Source: Serpens sp964410065 (GTDB lineage Bacteria; Pseudomonadota; Gammaproteobacteria; Pseudomonadales; Pseudomonadaceae). Taken from it: a stretch of 64,000 bases of DNA. Made by a program: the position numbers and the translations under genes. The DNA lies in the NCBI GenBank assembly GCA_964410065.1, contig CAYPFO010000006.1, positions 1 through 64,000 of the forward strand, read 5' to 3'. The notes beneath the pieces were generated by a model, which had not been told where the DNA came from, searched no databases, and saw nothing but the letters and a program-made list of their open reading frames with translations. Positions 24,693 to 33,547 of the stretch are shown here, in pieces (positions within the stretch are counted from its first letter, which is position 1; the number at the start of each line of letters is the position of its first letter).

Positions 24693-27259
24693 TCAGGCCT
24701 GGCCGAGGAAATCTTTGGCGAAGCGCTGCAGCACACCGCCCGCATCGTAGACGGAGACTTCGTCAGCAGTGTCCAGACGGCAGGTCACCGGTACTTCGAC
24801 GGTTTCGCCATTGCGACGACGGATGACCAGCGTCAGCTCGGCACGCGGAGTGCGCTCACCCAGCACGTCGAAGGTTTCGGTGCCGTCAATGCCGAGGGTC
24901 TTGCGGTCGGTGCCTGGCTTGAACTCCAGCGGCAGCACGCCCATGCCCACCAGATTGGTGCGATGGATGCGCTCGAAGCCCTCGGCAACGATGACCTCAA
25001 CACCGGCCAGGCGCACGCCCTTGGCCGCCCAGTCACGGGACGAGCCCTGCCCGTAATCGGCGCCAGCGATGATGATCAGCGGCTGCTTGCGGTTCATGTA
25101 GGTTTCGATGGCTTCCCACATGCGCATGACGACGCCTTCCGGCTCGACGCGGGTCAGAGAACCCTTCTTCACCTGTCCATCGACTACGGCCATTTCGTTG
25201 ACCAGTTGCGGGTTGGCGAACGTGGCGCGCTGCGCCGTCAGGTGATCGCCCCGATGCGTTGCGTAAGAGTTGAAGTCCTCCTCCGGCAGGCCCATTTTTG
25301 CCAGGTATTCGCCAGCGGCACTGTCCAGCAGGATGGCGTTGGACGGCGACAGGTGGTCGGTGGTGATGTTGTCCGGCAGGATCGCCAGCGGGCGCATGCC
25401 CTTGAGAGTGCGCTCACCGGCCAGCGCACCTTCCCAGTACGGCGGACGGCGGATGTAGGTGGACATCGGACGCCAGTCGTACAGCGGGCTTTCGGCCTCC
25501 TGCACGGCGCCGAGGTCAAACATCGGGATATAGACCTGATGGAACTGCTCCGGCTTCACCGAGGCAGCGACGATGGTGTCGATTTCCTCGTCGCTCGGCC
25601 ACAGGTCCTTCAGGGTGACGGGATTGCCCTGGGCGTCATGACCGAGCACGTCCTGCTCGATATCAAAGCGCACAGTGCCGGCAATGGCGTAGGCGACCAC
25701 CAGCGGCGGCGAGGCAAGGAAGGCCTGCTTGGCATAGGGGTGAATGCGGCCATCGAAGTTGCGGTTGCCGGACAATACGGCCGTGGCGTACAGGTCACGG
25801 TCGATTATTTCCTGCTGGATCACCGGATCCAGCGCACCTGACATGCCGTTGCAGGTGGTGCAGGCGTAGCCGACGATGCCAAAGCCGAGCTTTTCCAGTT
25901 CTGACAGCAGACCCGCTTCTTCCAGATACAACTTGGCGACCTTGGAACCCGGAGCGAAGGACGTCTTGACCCAGGGCTTGCGCAGCAGACCCAGTTCGTT
26001 GGCCTTCTTCGCCACCAGACCGGCAGCGACCACGTTGCGCGGGTTGGAGGTGTTGGTGCAACTGGTAATGGCCGCAATGATCACAGCGCCATCGGGCATC
26101 AAGCCCTCGCTTTGTTCAACCTTGCCGGATGCCAGCTTGGCCTCGTCCGCAATGCCGCGCTCCTGCAGCGCACTGGTCGGCAAGCGACGGTGCGGGTTGC
26201 TCGGGCCGGCCATGTTACGCACGACGCTGGACAGGTCGAACGACAGCACGCGCTCGTACTCGGCGGTGTTCAGCGCATCGGCCCAGAGGCCGGTGGTCTT
26301 GGCGTAGTCAGCTTGAGGTAGTCGAGGGTCTGCTGATCGATGTAAAACATCGCCGCCGTCGCACCGTACTCAGGGCACATGTTGGAGATGGTGGCACGGT
26401 CGCCGATCGACAGACTATCGGCACCTTCGCCAAAGAACTCGACCCAGGCACCCACTACGCGCTCCTGGCGCAGGAACTCGGTCAGCGCCAGGACGATGTC
26501 GGTGGCAGTGATGCCCGGCTGACGTTTGCCGGTCAGCTTGACACCGACGATATCGGGCAGGCGCATCATCGAGGCGCGGCCGAGCATCACGGTTTCGGCC
26601 TCCAGGCCGCCGACGCCGATGGCAATCACGCCCAGGGCATCGACGTGGGGGGTGTGCGAGTCGGTGCCGACGCAGGTGTCGGGAAAGGCCACGCCGCCGC
26701 GCGCCTGGATCACCGGGCTCATTTTCTCGAGGTTGATCTGGTGCATGATTCCGTTGCCGGCCGGGATCACATCGACGTTTTTAAATGCAGTCTTGGTCCA
26801 CTCGATGAAGTGGAAACGGTCCTCGTTGCGACGCTCTTCAACGGCGCGATTCTTCTCGAATGCATCCGGATCGAAGCCGGCATGCTCCACCGCCAGCGAA
26901 TGATCGACGATCAACTGGGTCGGCACCACGGGGTTTACCTTGGACGGATCACCACCCTGTTCGGCAATCGCATCGCGCAGACCGGCAAGGTCCACCAGCG
27001 CGGTCTGGCCGAGGATGTCATGGCACACCACACGGGCCGGGTACCAGGGAAAGTCCAGGTCCTGCCGGCGCTCGATGAGCTGCTTCAGCGAATCGGTCAG
27101 CATGGCCGGATCGCAACGGCGCACCAGCTGTTCGGCCAATACGCGGGAGGTGTAGGGCAGTTTTTCGTAGGCGCCGGGCTGGATAGCTTCGACCGCCGCG
27201 CGGGTATCGAAATAGTCCAGCTGGGTGCCCGGCAGGGATTTACGGTATTCGGTGTTCAT
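24693..27259 (-). pseudogene. acnD: acnD, Fe/S-dependent 2-methylcitrate dehydratase, frameshifted
   Basis: An aconitase-family gene broken into two frames. The N-terminal part (27259 down to a TGA at 26270) starts MNTEYRKSLPG and includes the substrate region VGTDSHTPHVDALG. The C-terminal part (from about 26306 to 24693) carries the [4Fe-4S] ligands SCTNTSNPRN and GYACTTCNGMSG and the swivelling domain GADYGQGSSRDWAAKG. At the junction (26306-26312) the sequence passes from YLKLT directly to YAKTTGLW. From memory, intact AcnD has about twelve more residues there, so roughly 37 bases seem missing, which shifts the frame. Either a real inactivating deletion or an assembly error is possible; the neighbouring N gap shows this is draft sequence. 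Everything else looks intact. Confidence 0.85.
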
Positions 27260-27329
27260 GCCTTGGACTCGACGGTGATGTTTCATAAAGCGGAATGAGC
27301 GAACCGGCACCCGGCCCGCTCGTGGCGAA

Positions 27330-28457
27330 TCAGCGCTGATCGATCGGCACGACCTTGCGCAGCTCTACGCCGACGTACTCGGCGCTGGGTCGGATGATGC
27401 GGTTGTTGGCGCGCTGCTCGAAGACGTGACTGCACCAACCGGCCATGCGCGAGCAGACAAAGATTGGCGTGAACAGCGGGGTCGGAATGCCCATGAAGTG
27501 ATAAGCCGAGGCGTGGTAGAAGTCCGCGTTGGGAAAGAGCTTCTTCTGCCCCCACATGGTTTCGTCGATGGCCACCGAGACCGGATAAAGCACGGTGTCG
27601 CCCACGGTGTCGGCCAGCTTTTTCGCCCACTGCTTGATCACTTCGTTACGCGGGTCGCTGTCTTTGTAGATCGCATGGCCGAAGCCCATGATCTTTTCCT
27701 TGCGCTCGATCAGCGCCAGGGTGCCGGCCCGGGCTTCTTCCGGCGTCTTGTAGCGGGCGATCATCTCCATCGCCGCCTCGTTGGCACCGCCGTGCAGCGG
27801 GCCACGCAGCGTGCCGATGGCGCCGGTGACGCAGGAATAGATGTCGGACAGGGTCGAGGCACACACCCGCGCGGCAAACGTGGAGGCGTTGAACTCATGC
27901 TCGGCATAGAGAATCAAGGAGACGTTCATCACCTTGACCTCCAGCTCGCTCGGCTTGCGGCCATGCAGTAGAGCCAGGAAATGCCCGCCAAGGCTTTCTT
28001 CGTCACTGGTGCAGTTGATGCGCACGCCGCCGTGGCTGAAGCGGTACCAGTAAGCCATGACCGAAGGTCCCATGGCCAACAGCCGGTCCGCCTTGTCCTG
28101 CTGCTGGGAAAAATCGGTTTCCGGCTCCAGCATGCCCAGCACCGAGCAGGCGGTGCGGATCACGTCCATGGGGTGCGCATTGGCCGGGGCGCGCTCGAGC
28201 ACTTCCTTCAGCACATCGGGCAGGTCGCGCCACTGGTGCAGCCGCTCGCGATAGGCGGCCAACTGTGCAGCGGTCGGCAACTCGCCATGGAACAACAGGT
28301 ACGCCACTTCCTCGAAACAGGCATGTTCGGCCAGGTCACGCACGTCATAACCGCGATAGGTCAGACCGGCGCCCTCCTTACCCACGGTGGACAGGGCGGT
28401 TTGCCCGGCGATTTGTCCGCGCAGTCCTGCGCCAGTGAGTACTTTTGCGTCAGCCAT
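27330..28457 (-). CDS. prpC: PrpC, 2-methylcitrate synthase
   Basis: A 375-residue citrate-synthase-family enzyme joining propionyl-CoA and oxaloacetate. Catalytic-region motifs include a YAEHEFNAST segment, GPLHGGANEAAMEM and GFGHAIYKDSDPR (His and Asp of the active site). The length and the opening VLTGAGLRGQIAGQTAL mark it as methylcitrate synthase rather than GltA. The ATG at 28457 follows GAAGGAGAAAGC. It is placed between acnD and prpB. Confidence 0.96.
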   Translation of the reverse strand: MADAKVLTGAGLRGQIAGQTALSTVGKEGAGLTYRGYDVRDLAEHACFEEVAYLLFHGELPTAAQLAAYRERLHQWRDLPDVLKEVLERAPANAHPMDVIRTACSVLGMLEPETDFSQQQDKADRLLAMGPSVMAYWYRFSHGGVRINCTSDEESLGGHFLALLHGRKPSELEVKVMNVSLILYAEHEFNASTFAARVCASTLSDIYSCVTGAIGTLRGPLHGGANEAAMEMIARYKTPEEARAGTLALIERKEKIMGFGHAIYKDSDPRNEVIKQWAKKLADTVGDTVLYPVSVAIDETMWGQKKLFPNADFYHASAYHFMGIPTPLFTPIFVCSRMAGWCSHVFEQRANNRIIRPSAEYVGVELRKVVPIDQR

Positions 28458-28533
28458 TGCTTTCTCCTTCTTGGATTTATTCTGGATAGTGCAAAATTGC
28501 CTTGCCGGCTCCTGGTTGGGAGCCTTGCTCGTT

Positions 28534-29421
28534 TTAACCCTTCTTCTGCACGAACAACGCATCGAGACTCTGCTCGAAGGCGTGATAGTTGATGCGCTCG
28601 TACAGCTCCATGCGCGTCTGCATGGTGTCGATCACATTCTTTTGCGTGCCGTCGCGACGGATCGCCGTGTACACATTCTCGGCCGCCTTGTTCATGGCCC
28701 GGAACGCCGACAGCGGATAGAGCACCAGGGACACGGCGGCACTGGCCAGCTCTTCGGTGGTGTACAACGGCGTGGCGCCAAATTCTGTGATGTTGGCCAG
28801 AATCGGCGCTTTTACACGCTCTGCGAATGTGCGGTACATGGCCAATTCGGTGATTGCCTCGGGAAACACCATGTCGGCACCCGCTTCCACGCAGGCTGCG
28901 GCGCGGTCCAGTGCGGCGTTCAAGCCTTCCACCGCCAGCGCATCGGTACGCGCCATGATCACGAAGCTGTCGTCGGTGCGGGCATCGACCGCCGCCTTGA
29001 TGCGGTCGACCATTTCCTGCTGGGAAACGATTTCCTTGTTCGGACGGTGGCCGCAGCGCTTGGCACCCACCTGGTCTTCGATATGAATGGCCGCCGCGCC
29101 GAACTTGATCATCGACTTGACTGTGCGCGCCACGTTGAAGGCCGAGGCGCCAAACCCGGTGTCGACATCCACCAGTAGCGGCAAATCGCAGACATCAGTG
29201 ATGCGCCGTACGTCGGTCAACACATCATCCAGCCCGGTAATGCCCAGATCCGGCAGCCCAAGAGAACCGGCCGCTACACCGCCGCCCGACAGATAGATCG
29301 CCTTGAAGCCGGCGCGCTTGGCCAGCAGCGCATGGTTGGCATTGATGGCACCGACCACCTGCAGCGGATGCTCGGCAGCCACCGCATCACGAAAACGCTG
29401 GCCCGGAGTACTTTGGCTCAT
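28534..29421 (-). CDS. prpB: PrpB, 2-methylisocitrate lyase
   Basis: A 295-residue member of the isocitrate lyase/PEP mutase superfamily that splits 2-methylisocitrate into succinate and pyruvate. Seen motifs are YLSGGGVAAGSLGLPDLG, LLVDVDTGFG (metal-binding Asp), EDQVGAKRCGHRP (catalytic KRCGH loop) and MARTDA. It is preceded by AAAGAGGTGAGTC and overlaps the regulator gene by four bases. Confidence 0.97.
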   Translation of the reverse strand: MSQSTPGQRFRDAVAAEHPLQVVGAINANHALLAKRAGFKAIYLSGGGVAAGSLGLPDLGITGLDDVLTDVRRITDVCDLPLLVDVDTGFGASAFNVARTVKSMIKFGAAAIHIEDQVGAKRCGHRPNKEIVSQQEMVDRIKAAVDARTDDSFVIMARTDALAVEGLNAALDRAAACVEAGADMVFPEAITELAMYRTFAERVKAPILANITEFGATPLYTTEELASAAVSLVLYPLSAFRAMNKAAENVYTAIRRDGTQKNVIDTMQTRMELYERINYHAFEQSLDALFVQKKG

Positions 29422-30125
29422 GACTCACCTCTTTGCTGATTGTCCTGAAAGTATTGTTCGGCATTGCGACGCGAGGCGGCGATATGCCGGCGCATCAATA
29501 ATTCGGCCAGCTCGCCGTCTCGCTCGGCGATGGCATCGAGAATACGGTGATGCTCGCTGAAGGCCTGGCGGGGCCGGTTCGGTGTACTGGAAAACTGAAT
29601 GCGGTACATCCGTACCAGTTGATACAACTCGTCGCACAGCAGCTTGGCCAGCGTCTGATTGCCACTGCCCTGGATAATCCGGTAATGGAAATCAAAATCG
29701 CCCTCCTGCTGGTAATAGCCACGCCCGGCCTGGAACGCTTCGTCACGCTCGTGGGTTTCCAGAACCCGCCGCAACTCGTCGACGTCCGCTTGGGTCATGC
29801 GCTCTGCCGCCAAACGACAGGCCATGCCTTCCAGTGATTCACGAATCTCGTACAGCTCGATCAGCTCGTTTTGGCCCAAGGACACAACTCTTGCCCCCAC
29901 ATGGGGAACTCTTACCAAAAGCCGCTGTCCCTCAAGGCGGTGGATGGCTTCGCGGAGCGGCCCTCGGCTGATGCCATACACTCGCGCAAGCTCCGGCTCG
30001 GAAATCTTGCTCCCCGGAGCAATCTCTCCCCTGACAATTGCCGCCTGAATGCTGCGAAATACTTGTTCGGACAGGGTTTCCCCGTCCTCACCCTTGGCCT
30101 GTGCAGCGTACTCAATATCCAACAT
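29418..30125 (-). CDS. GntR-family (FadR type) regulator of the prp operon
   Basis: A 235-residue transcription factor with an N-terminal winged helix (ETLSEQVFRSIQAAIVRGEIAPGSKISEPELARVYGISRGPLREAIHRLEG, quoted only by its bounds, about 17-70) and a C-terminal all-helical FCD effector domain. The domain keeps metal-ligand-like residues (RDEAF ... DFDFHYRI ... SEHHRI ... RRHI). It is the first gene of the operon and is coupled to prpB by a four-base overlap. It likely represses the operon and responds to 2-methylcitrate or a related acid, as known for pseudomonad prp GntR proteins. The ATG at 30125 follows AAGGTGTCGAC; the GTG three codons upstream is less likely. Confidence 0.88.
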   Translation of the reverse strand: MLDIEYAAQAKGEDGETLSEQVFRSIQAAIVRGEIAPGSKISEPELARVYGISRGPLREAIHRLEGQRLLVRVPHVGARVVSLGQNELIELYEIRESLEGMACRLAAERMTQADVDELRRVLETHERDEAFQAGRGYYQQEGDFDFHYRIIQGSGNQTLAKLLCDELYQLVRMYRIQFSSTPNRPRQAFSEHHRILDAIAERDGELAELLMRRHIAASRRNAEQYFQDNQQRGES

Positions 30126-30135
30126 TGTCGACACC
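30123..30135. promoter_or_regulatory. TGTCGACA palindrome at the gntR start (operator 1)
   Basis: The 8-base palindrome TGTCGACA (30126-30133) sits across the gntR ribosome site and start, inside ATTGTCGACACC. The same 12 bases occur again 74 bp upstream. A site here would block transcription or translation initiation, consistent with autorepression. Confidence 0.55.
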
Positions 30136-30197
30136 TTGAATCTGTTGCGCGCAATGCTAGCCCAAATCAGGGCAGATCACGCGCTCGATGAGACAAT

Positions 30198-30210
30198 ATT
30201 GTCGACACCA
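30198..30210. promoter_or_regulatory. TGTCGACA palindrome upstream of the prp operon (operator 2)
   Basis: The second copy (TGTCGACA at 30200-30207) continues leftward as ACAATATTGTCGACACC, which adds the overlapping palindrome CAATATTG. The spacing of 74 bp from operator 1 is seven helical turns, which would allow looping. The rest of the roughly 300-base gap to 30428 must also hold the promoter of the + strand genes; no other feature is evident. Confidence 0.55.
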
Positions 30211-30428
30211 GCGAGAAAAGCCATGCTACCTTCGTCAACCTTTCAGGCTCGCGCTCACGCAACGGCGAGGCAATCGCAGTCACAAAATCTGCGTGTTAGA
30301 ATCTTCCGCCCAAGCGCTAACCTGAGCGCCACGAATCAGCCCATCCTTCTGAACTCGCTGGCACCCATAGGCTTCCGCCACGCCGCCAGTCACCTTTGAC
30401 CCCGCCGCCGACAGCAGTTACTGGACCT

Positions 30429-30965
30429 ATGAGACGCACGTTTTCGATCGCCTTCTGCCTACTGTTTTGCTTTGCCAGCCAAAGCTTTGCCCTTGAAAAA
30501 ACCATCTATGGTTTGAACGAGTACGCCCTGCTTGCCGACTTCAATGAACAATTGGCAGCCAAACTCGACACAGGGGCCAAAACGTCATCCCTCAGTGCCC
30601 ATGACATTCAACGTTTCAGTCACGAGGGCGAAACCTGGGTTCGTTTCCGCCTGGGCCTCAAGGGCGCCAAGGATTCAGTCATCGAGCGGCCACTGTCGCG
30701 TATCAGCAAGATCAAGCGACGCGCTGGCGATATTGATCCCGAGGAAAACAAGTCCTACACCGCCCGCCCTGTCATTGAACTGCAACTCTGCCTGGGACAG
30801 GCACAACGCACGATCGAGGTAAACCTGACTGACCGCAGCGCCTTTCAATATCCGTTGCTGATAGGCTCCGAAGCCCTCAAACAGTTTGAAGCCCTGGTCG
30901 ATCCCAGCCTTAAATACGCAGCCGGCAAACCCAGCTGCGCACCTGACGCACCCTCTGGCGAGTAA
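30429..30965 (+). CDS. Secreted DTGA-type (retropepsin-like) protease, RimB family
   Basis: A 178-residue exported protein. A signal peptide (MRRTFSIAFCLLFCFASQSFA) precedes a single domain of PF05618, usually labelled ATP-dependent zinc protease. The motif AKLDTGAKTSSLSA (DTGA at about 47-50) is the active-site signature of retroviral-type aspartic proteases, and no zinc-binding HExxH is present. The name zinc protease is therefore probably wrong. Later segments R-V-KRRAGDIDPEENKSY and ARPVIEL follow the family pattern. It lies eight bases before the inactive transglutaminase gene and, with the ATP-grasp gene, forms a conserved trio. A role in trimming amide-linked amino acids is inference from that association. 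Confidence 0.82.
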   Translation: MRRTFSIAFCLLFCFASQSFALEKTIYGLNEYALLADFNEQLAAKLDTGAKTSSLSAHDIQRFSHEGETWVRFRLGLKGAKDSVIERPLSRISKIKRRAGDIDPEENKSYTARPVIELQLCLGQAQRTIEVNLTDRSAFQYPLLIGSEALKQFEALVDPSLKYAAGKPSCAPDAPSGE

Positions 30966-30973
30966 ACAGCCCC

Positions 30974-32500
30974 ATGCGCTCTCTTACCCTGCATCTGAAA
31001 ATCCTGATCACCACCCTGGTGGCCCTGGGCGTTCTGATTACGGCCTATCAAATCTTCATACTGGGCATTCCGGTCACTGAAGACGAAACCGATGACCTGT
31101 GGAATATCGATGCCAAAGTCGAGTTTCAAGCCAACCCCCGGGAGCCGGTCAAGGTCCAGATGTTCGTCCCGCCGCTGAATCAGGACTATGTTAGCCTCAA
31201 TGAAAGCTTCATCTCCAACAACTACGGGGTGAGCATCAACCGCATTGACGGCAATCGTAAGGTCACCTGGTCGGCCCGCAGGGCCAACGGCAACCAGACG
31301 CTGTATTACCGCCTGGTCCTGACCAAACGCTACGGTGTGGAAAAGCCCGAAGAAAAAGGGCCAATCTTCCGTGACAGCATTCCCATCGAAGGGCCGGAAA
31401 AAATTGCCGCCGAGGCGCTGCTGGCGCCCATTCGCCAACATTCGGCGGATGTCGAGACGTTCATCAGCGAAACCATCAAGCGGGTCAACAATGCCACTGA
31501 CGACAATGTCGGGCTGTTGCTGGGGGGGGACCGATCGATCCCCAACAAGGCCAAGGTCATCGATCTGCTGCTGTCCGTCGCCCATGTCCCGATGGAACGT
31601 GTCAATGCCATTCGCCTGACTGCCGATATCACCCAGTCGCCGGAGCTGTGGCTGCGCAGCTACAACGGCAGCCAGTGGTTGTACTTCAACCCGGTCACGG
31701 GCGAACAAGGCCTGCCAAGCGATCGGTTGATCTGGTGGGTCGGCGACGATCCGCTGGTCAATGTCGAAGGCGGTAAACAACCGCATGTGACCTTCACCCT
31801 CAACAACAGTGAGATCAACGCCATCCGCCTGGCCAAGCTCACGGATGAGCAGACCGACGCCGGCTTCCTCGAATACTCGCTGTATGGGCTGCCGCTGCAA
31901 ACCCAGCAAACCTATCAGATCATGATCATGATCCCCATCGGCGTACTGGTGATCCTGATTCTGCGCAACCTGGGCGGCCTGCAGACCCTAGGCACCTTCA
32001 CCCCGGTGCTGATCGCCCTGGCCTTCCGCGAAACCCAACTGGGCTTCGGTATTGTTCTGTTCACCCTGATTACCGCGCTGGGCTTGTCGCTACGCTCTTA
32101 TCTTGAACATCTCAAGCTACAGATGCTTCCACGCCTCTCCGTGGTGCTGACCTTCGTCGTGGTGCTGATTGCAATCATCAGCTTGCTCAGCCACAAGCTG
32201 GGCCTTGAGCGTGGTTTGTCCATCGCCTTGTTCCCCATGGTGATCCTGACCATGACCATCGAACGCCTGTCGATTACCTGGGAAGAGCGCGGCGGCACCC
32301 ATGCCTTCAAGGTGGCGATAGGTACGCTGGTTGCAGCCACACTGGCGTTCATGCTGATGAGCATCCCGGAGCTGACCTATTTCATCTTCACCTTCCCGGC
32401 GGTGTTGCTGATCATGGTGGGCTTCATGCTGGCCATGGGGCGCTACCGTGGCTATCGCCTGACCGAACTGTTCCGCTTCAAAGCCTTTCTGAAGGACTGA
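30974..32500 (+). CDS. Inactive-transglutaminase membrane protein with 7 TM helices (UUP1-like)
   Basis: A 508-residue inner-membrane protein. One N-terminal helix (about 9-30) anchors a periplasmic region of some 280 residues containing a transglutaminase-like fold (GLLLGGDRSIPNKAKVIDLLL, then WLRSYNGSQWLYFNP). About seven helices follow from residue 313 onward. There is no cysteine anywhere in the protein, so the Cys-His-Asp transglutaminase triad cannot operate. That agrees with the family label inactive transglutaminase. It presumably binds a peptide or modified amino group in the periplasm and couples it to the cytoplasmic ligase encoded four bases downstream. Confidence 0.82.
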   Translation: MRSLTLHLKILITTLVALGVLITAYQIFILGIPVTEDETDDLWNIDAKVEFQANPREPVKVQMFVPPLNQDYVSLNESFISNNYGVSINRIDGNRKVTWSARRANGNQTLYYRLVLTKRYGVEKPEEKGPIFRDSIPIEGPEKIAAEALLAPIRQHSADVETFISETIKRVNNATDDNVGLLLGGDRSIPNKAKVIDLLLSVAHVPMERVNAIRLTADITQSPELWLRSYNGSQWLYFNPVTGEQGLPSDRLIWWVGDDPLVNVEGGKQPHVTFTLNNSEINAIRLAKLTDEQTDAGFLEYSLYGLPLQTQQTYQIMIMIPIGVLVILILRNLGGLQTLGTFTPVLIALAFRETQLGFGIVLFTLITALGLSLRSYLEHLKLQMLPRLSVVLTFVVVLIAIISLLSHKLGLERGLSIALFPMVILTMTIERLSITWEERGGTHAFKVAIGTLVAATLAFMLMSIPELTYFIFTFPAVLLIMVGFMLAMGRYRGYRLTELFRFKAFLKD

Positions 32501-32503
32501 GCC

Positions 32504-33487
32504 ATGTTAGGTCTATGGAGAACCTGGAAGGGCCTGAGCGACAAAGGCATCATGGGCATCAATCGGCGCAATGCGGACTACGTGCTGAAGTACAACAAGC
32601 GCAGTCTCTACCCGATTGTCGATGACAAGATCATCACCAAGGAACGGGCTATCGAGGCCGGTATTCACGTCCCGGAGATGTACGGGATCATCGAAACGGA
32701 AAAGCAGATCGAGAAGCTCGAGACGATCATTGGCGGTCGCCAGGATTTTGTCATCAAACCTGCACAAGGCGCCGGGGGCGACGGCATTCTGGTGATCGCC
32801 GACCGTTTCGAAGGGCGTTACCGAACGGTGTCCGGCCGAATCATCAGCCTTGAGGAAATAGAGCAGCAGATCTCCAACATTCTCTCGGGCCTGTACTCGC
32901 TGGGCGGCCACCGTGACCGGGCGCTGATCGAATATCGCGTCACGCCCGATCCGATCTTCAAGAGCATCAGCTACGAAGGCGTACCGGACATCCGCATCAT
33001 CGTACTGATGGGCTACCCGGTGATGGCTATGCTGCGCCTGCCCACCCGCCAATCCAATGGCAAGGCCAACCTGCATCAGGGGGCCATCGGCGTGGGCGTG
33101 GATCTGGCCACAGGCGTTACCCTGCAAGGCACCTGGCTGAACAACAAGATCAGTAAGCACCCAGACACCACCAATGCCGTGGATGGCGTGCAATTGCCCA
33201 ACTGGGACGGTTTCATGAAGCTCGCCGCAGGCTGCTACGAGCTGTGCGGACTGGGTTACATCGGCGTTGATATGGTCCTCGACCAGGACAAGGGGCCGTT
33301 GATTCTCGAACTCAATGCCCGCCCCGGTCTCAACATTCAGATTGCCAACGATTGCGGCCTGACACACCGGGCCCACGCCGTCGAGGCGCACTTGGCAAAC
33401 CTGAAGAAGAAGGGCGACAAGGAAACGCCTGAACAGCGTGTGAAATTTGCCCAAGAGTTGTTCGGGCACGTGCCGACAAAGGTTTGA
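32504..33487 (+). CDS. RimK-like alpha-L-glutamate ligase homologue (ATP-grasp)
   Basis: A 327-residue cytoplasmic ATP-grasp enzyme of the group related to RimK, which adds amino acids by amide bonds through an acyl-phosphate. The ATP-binding loop is KPAQGAGGDGILVI near 84-97. The metal site is LELNARPGLNIQIAN near 268-282. The region RVTPDPIFKSISYEGVPDIRIIV covers the substrate side. The start follows AAGGACTGAGCC and lies three bases after the membrane gene. Substrate and acceptor are unknown. Confidence 0.85.
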   Translation: MLGLWRTWKGLSDKGIMGINRRNADYVLKYNKRSLYPIVDDKIITKERAIEAGIHVPEMYGIIETEKQIEKLETIIGGRQDFVIKPAQGAGGDGILVIADRFEGRYRTVSGRIISLEEIEQQISNILSGLYSLGGHRDRALIEYRVTPDPIFKSISYEGVPDIRIIVLMGYPVMAMLRLPTRQSNGKANLHQGAIGVGVDLATGVTLQGTWLNNKISKHPDTTNAVDGVQLPNWDGFMKLAAGCYELCGLGYIGVDMVLDQDKGPLILELNARPGLNIQIANDCGLTHRAHAVEAHLANLKKKGDKETPEQRVKFAQELFGHVPTKV

Positions 33488-33510
33488 GCCGATTCACGCC
33501 GTATAAATGA

Positions 33511-33538
33511 AAGCCCGACCATGTGTCGGGTTTTTATT
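33511..33538. terminator. Terminator after the ATP-grasp gene
   Basis: CCCGAC (33514-33519), loop CATGT, GTCGGG (33525-33530) followed by TTTTTATTTA. It lies between convergent genes and may also serve the minus-strand operon. Confidence 0.85.
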
Positions 33539-33547
33539 TATATGGAC

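Noticed and set aside
26129..27298. 389-codon + strand frame opposite acnD
   Set aside because: It mirrors the aconitase gene, whose conserved motifs are on the minus strand.
30429..30965. Zinc protease function for the DTGA protein
   Set aside because: No HExxH or other zinc site is visible; the DTGA motif fits an aspartic protease better.
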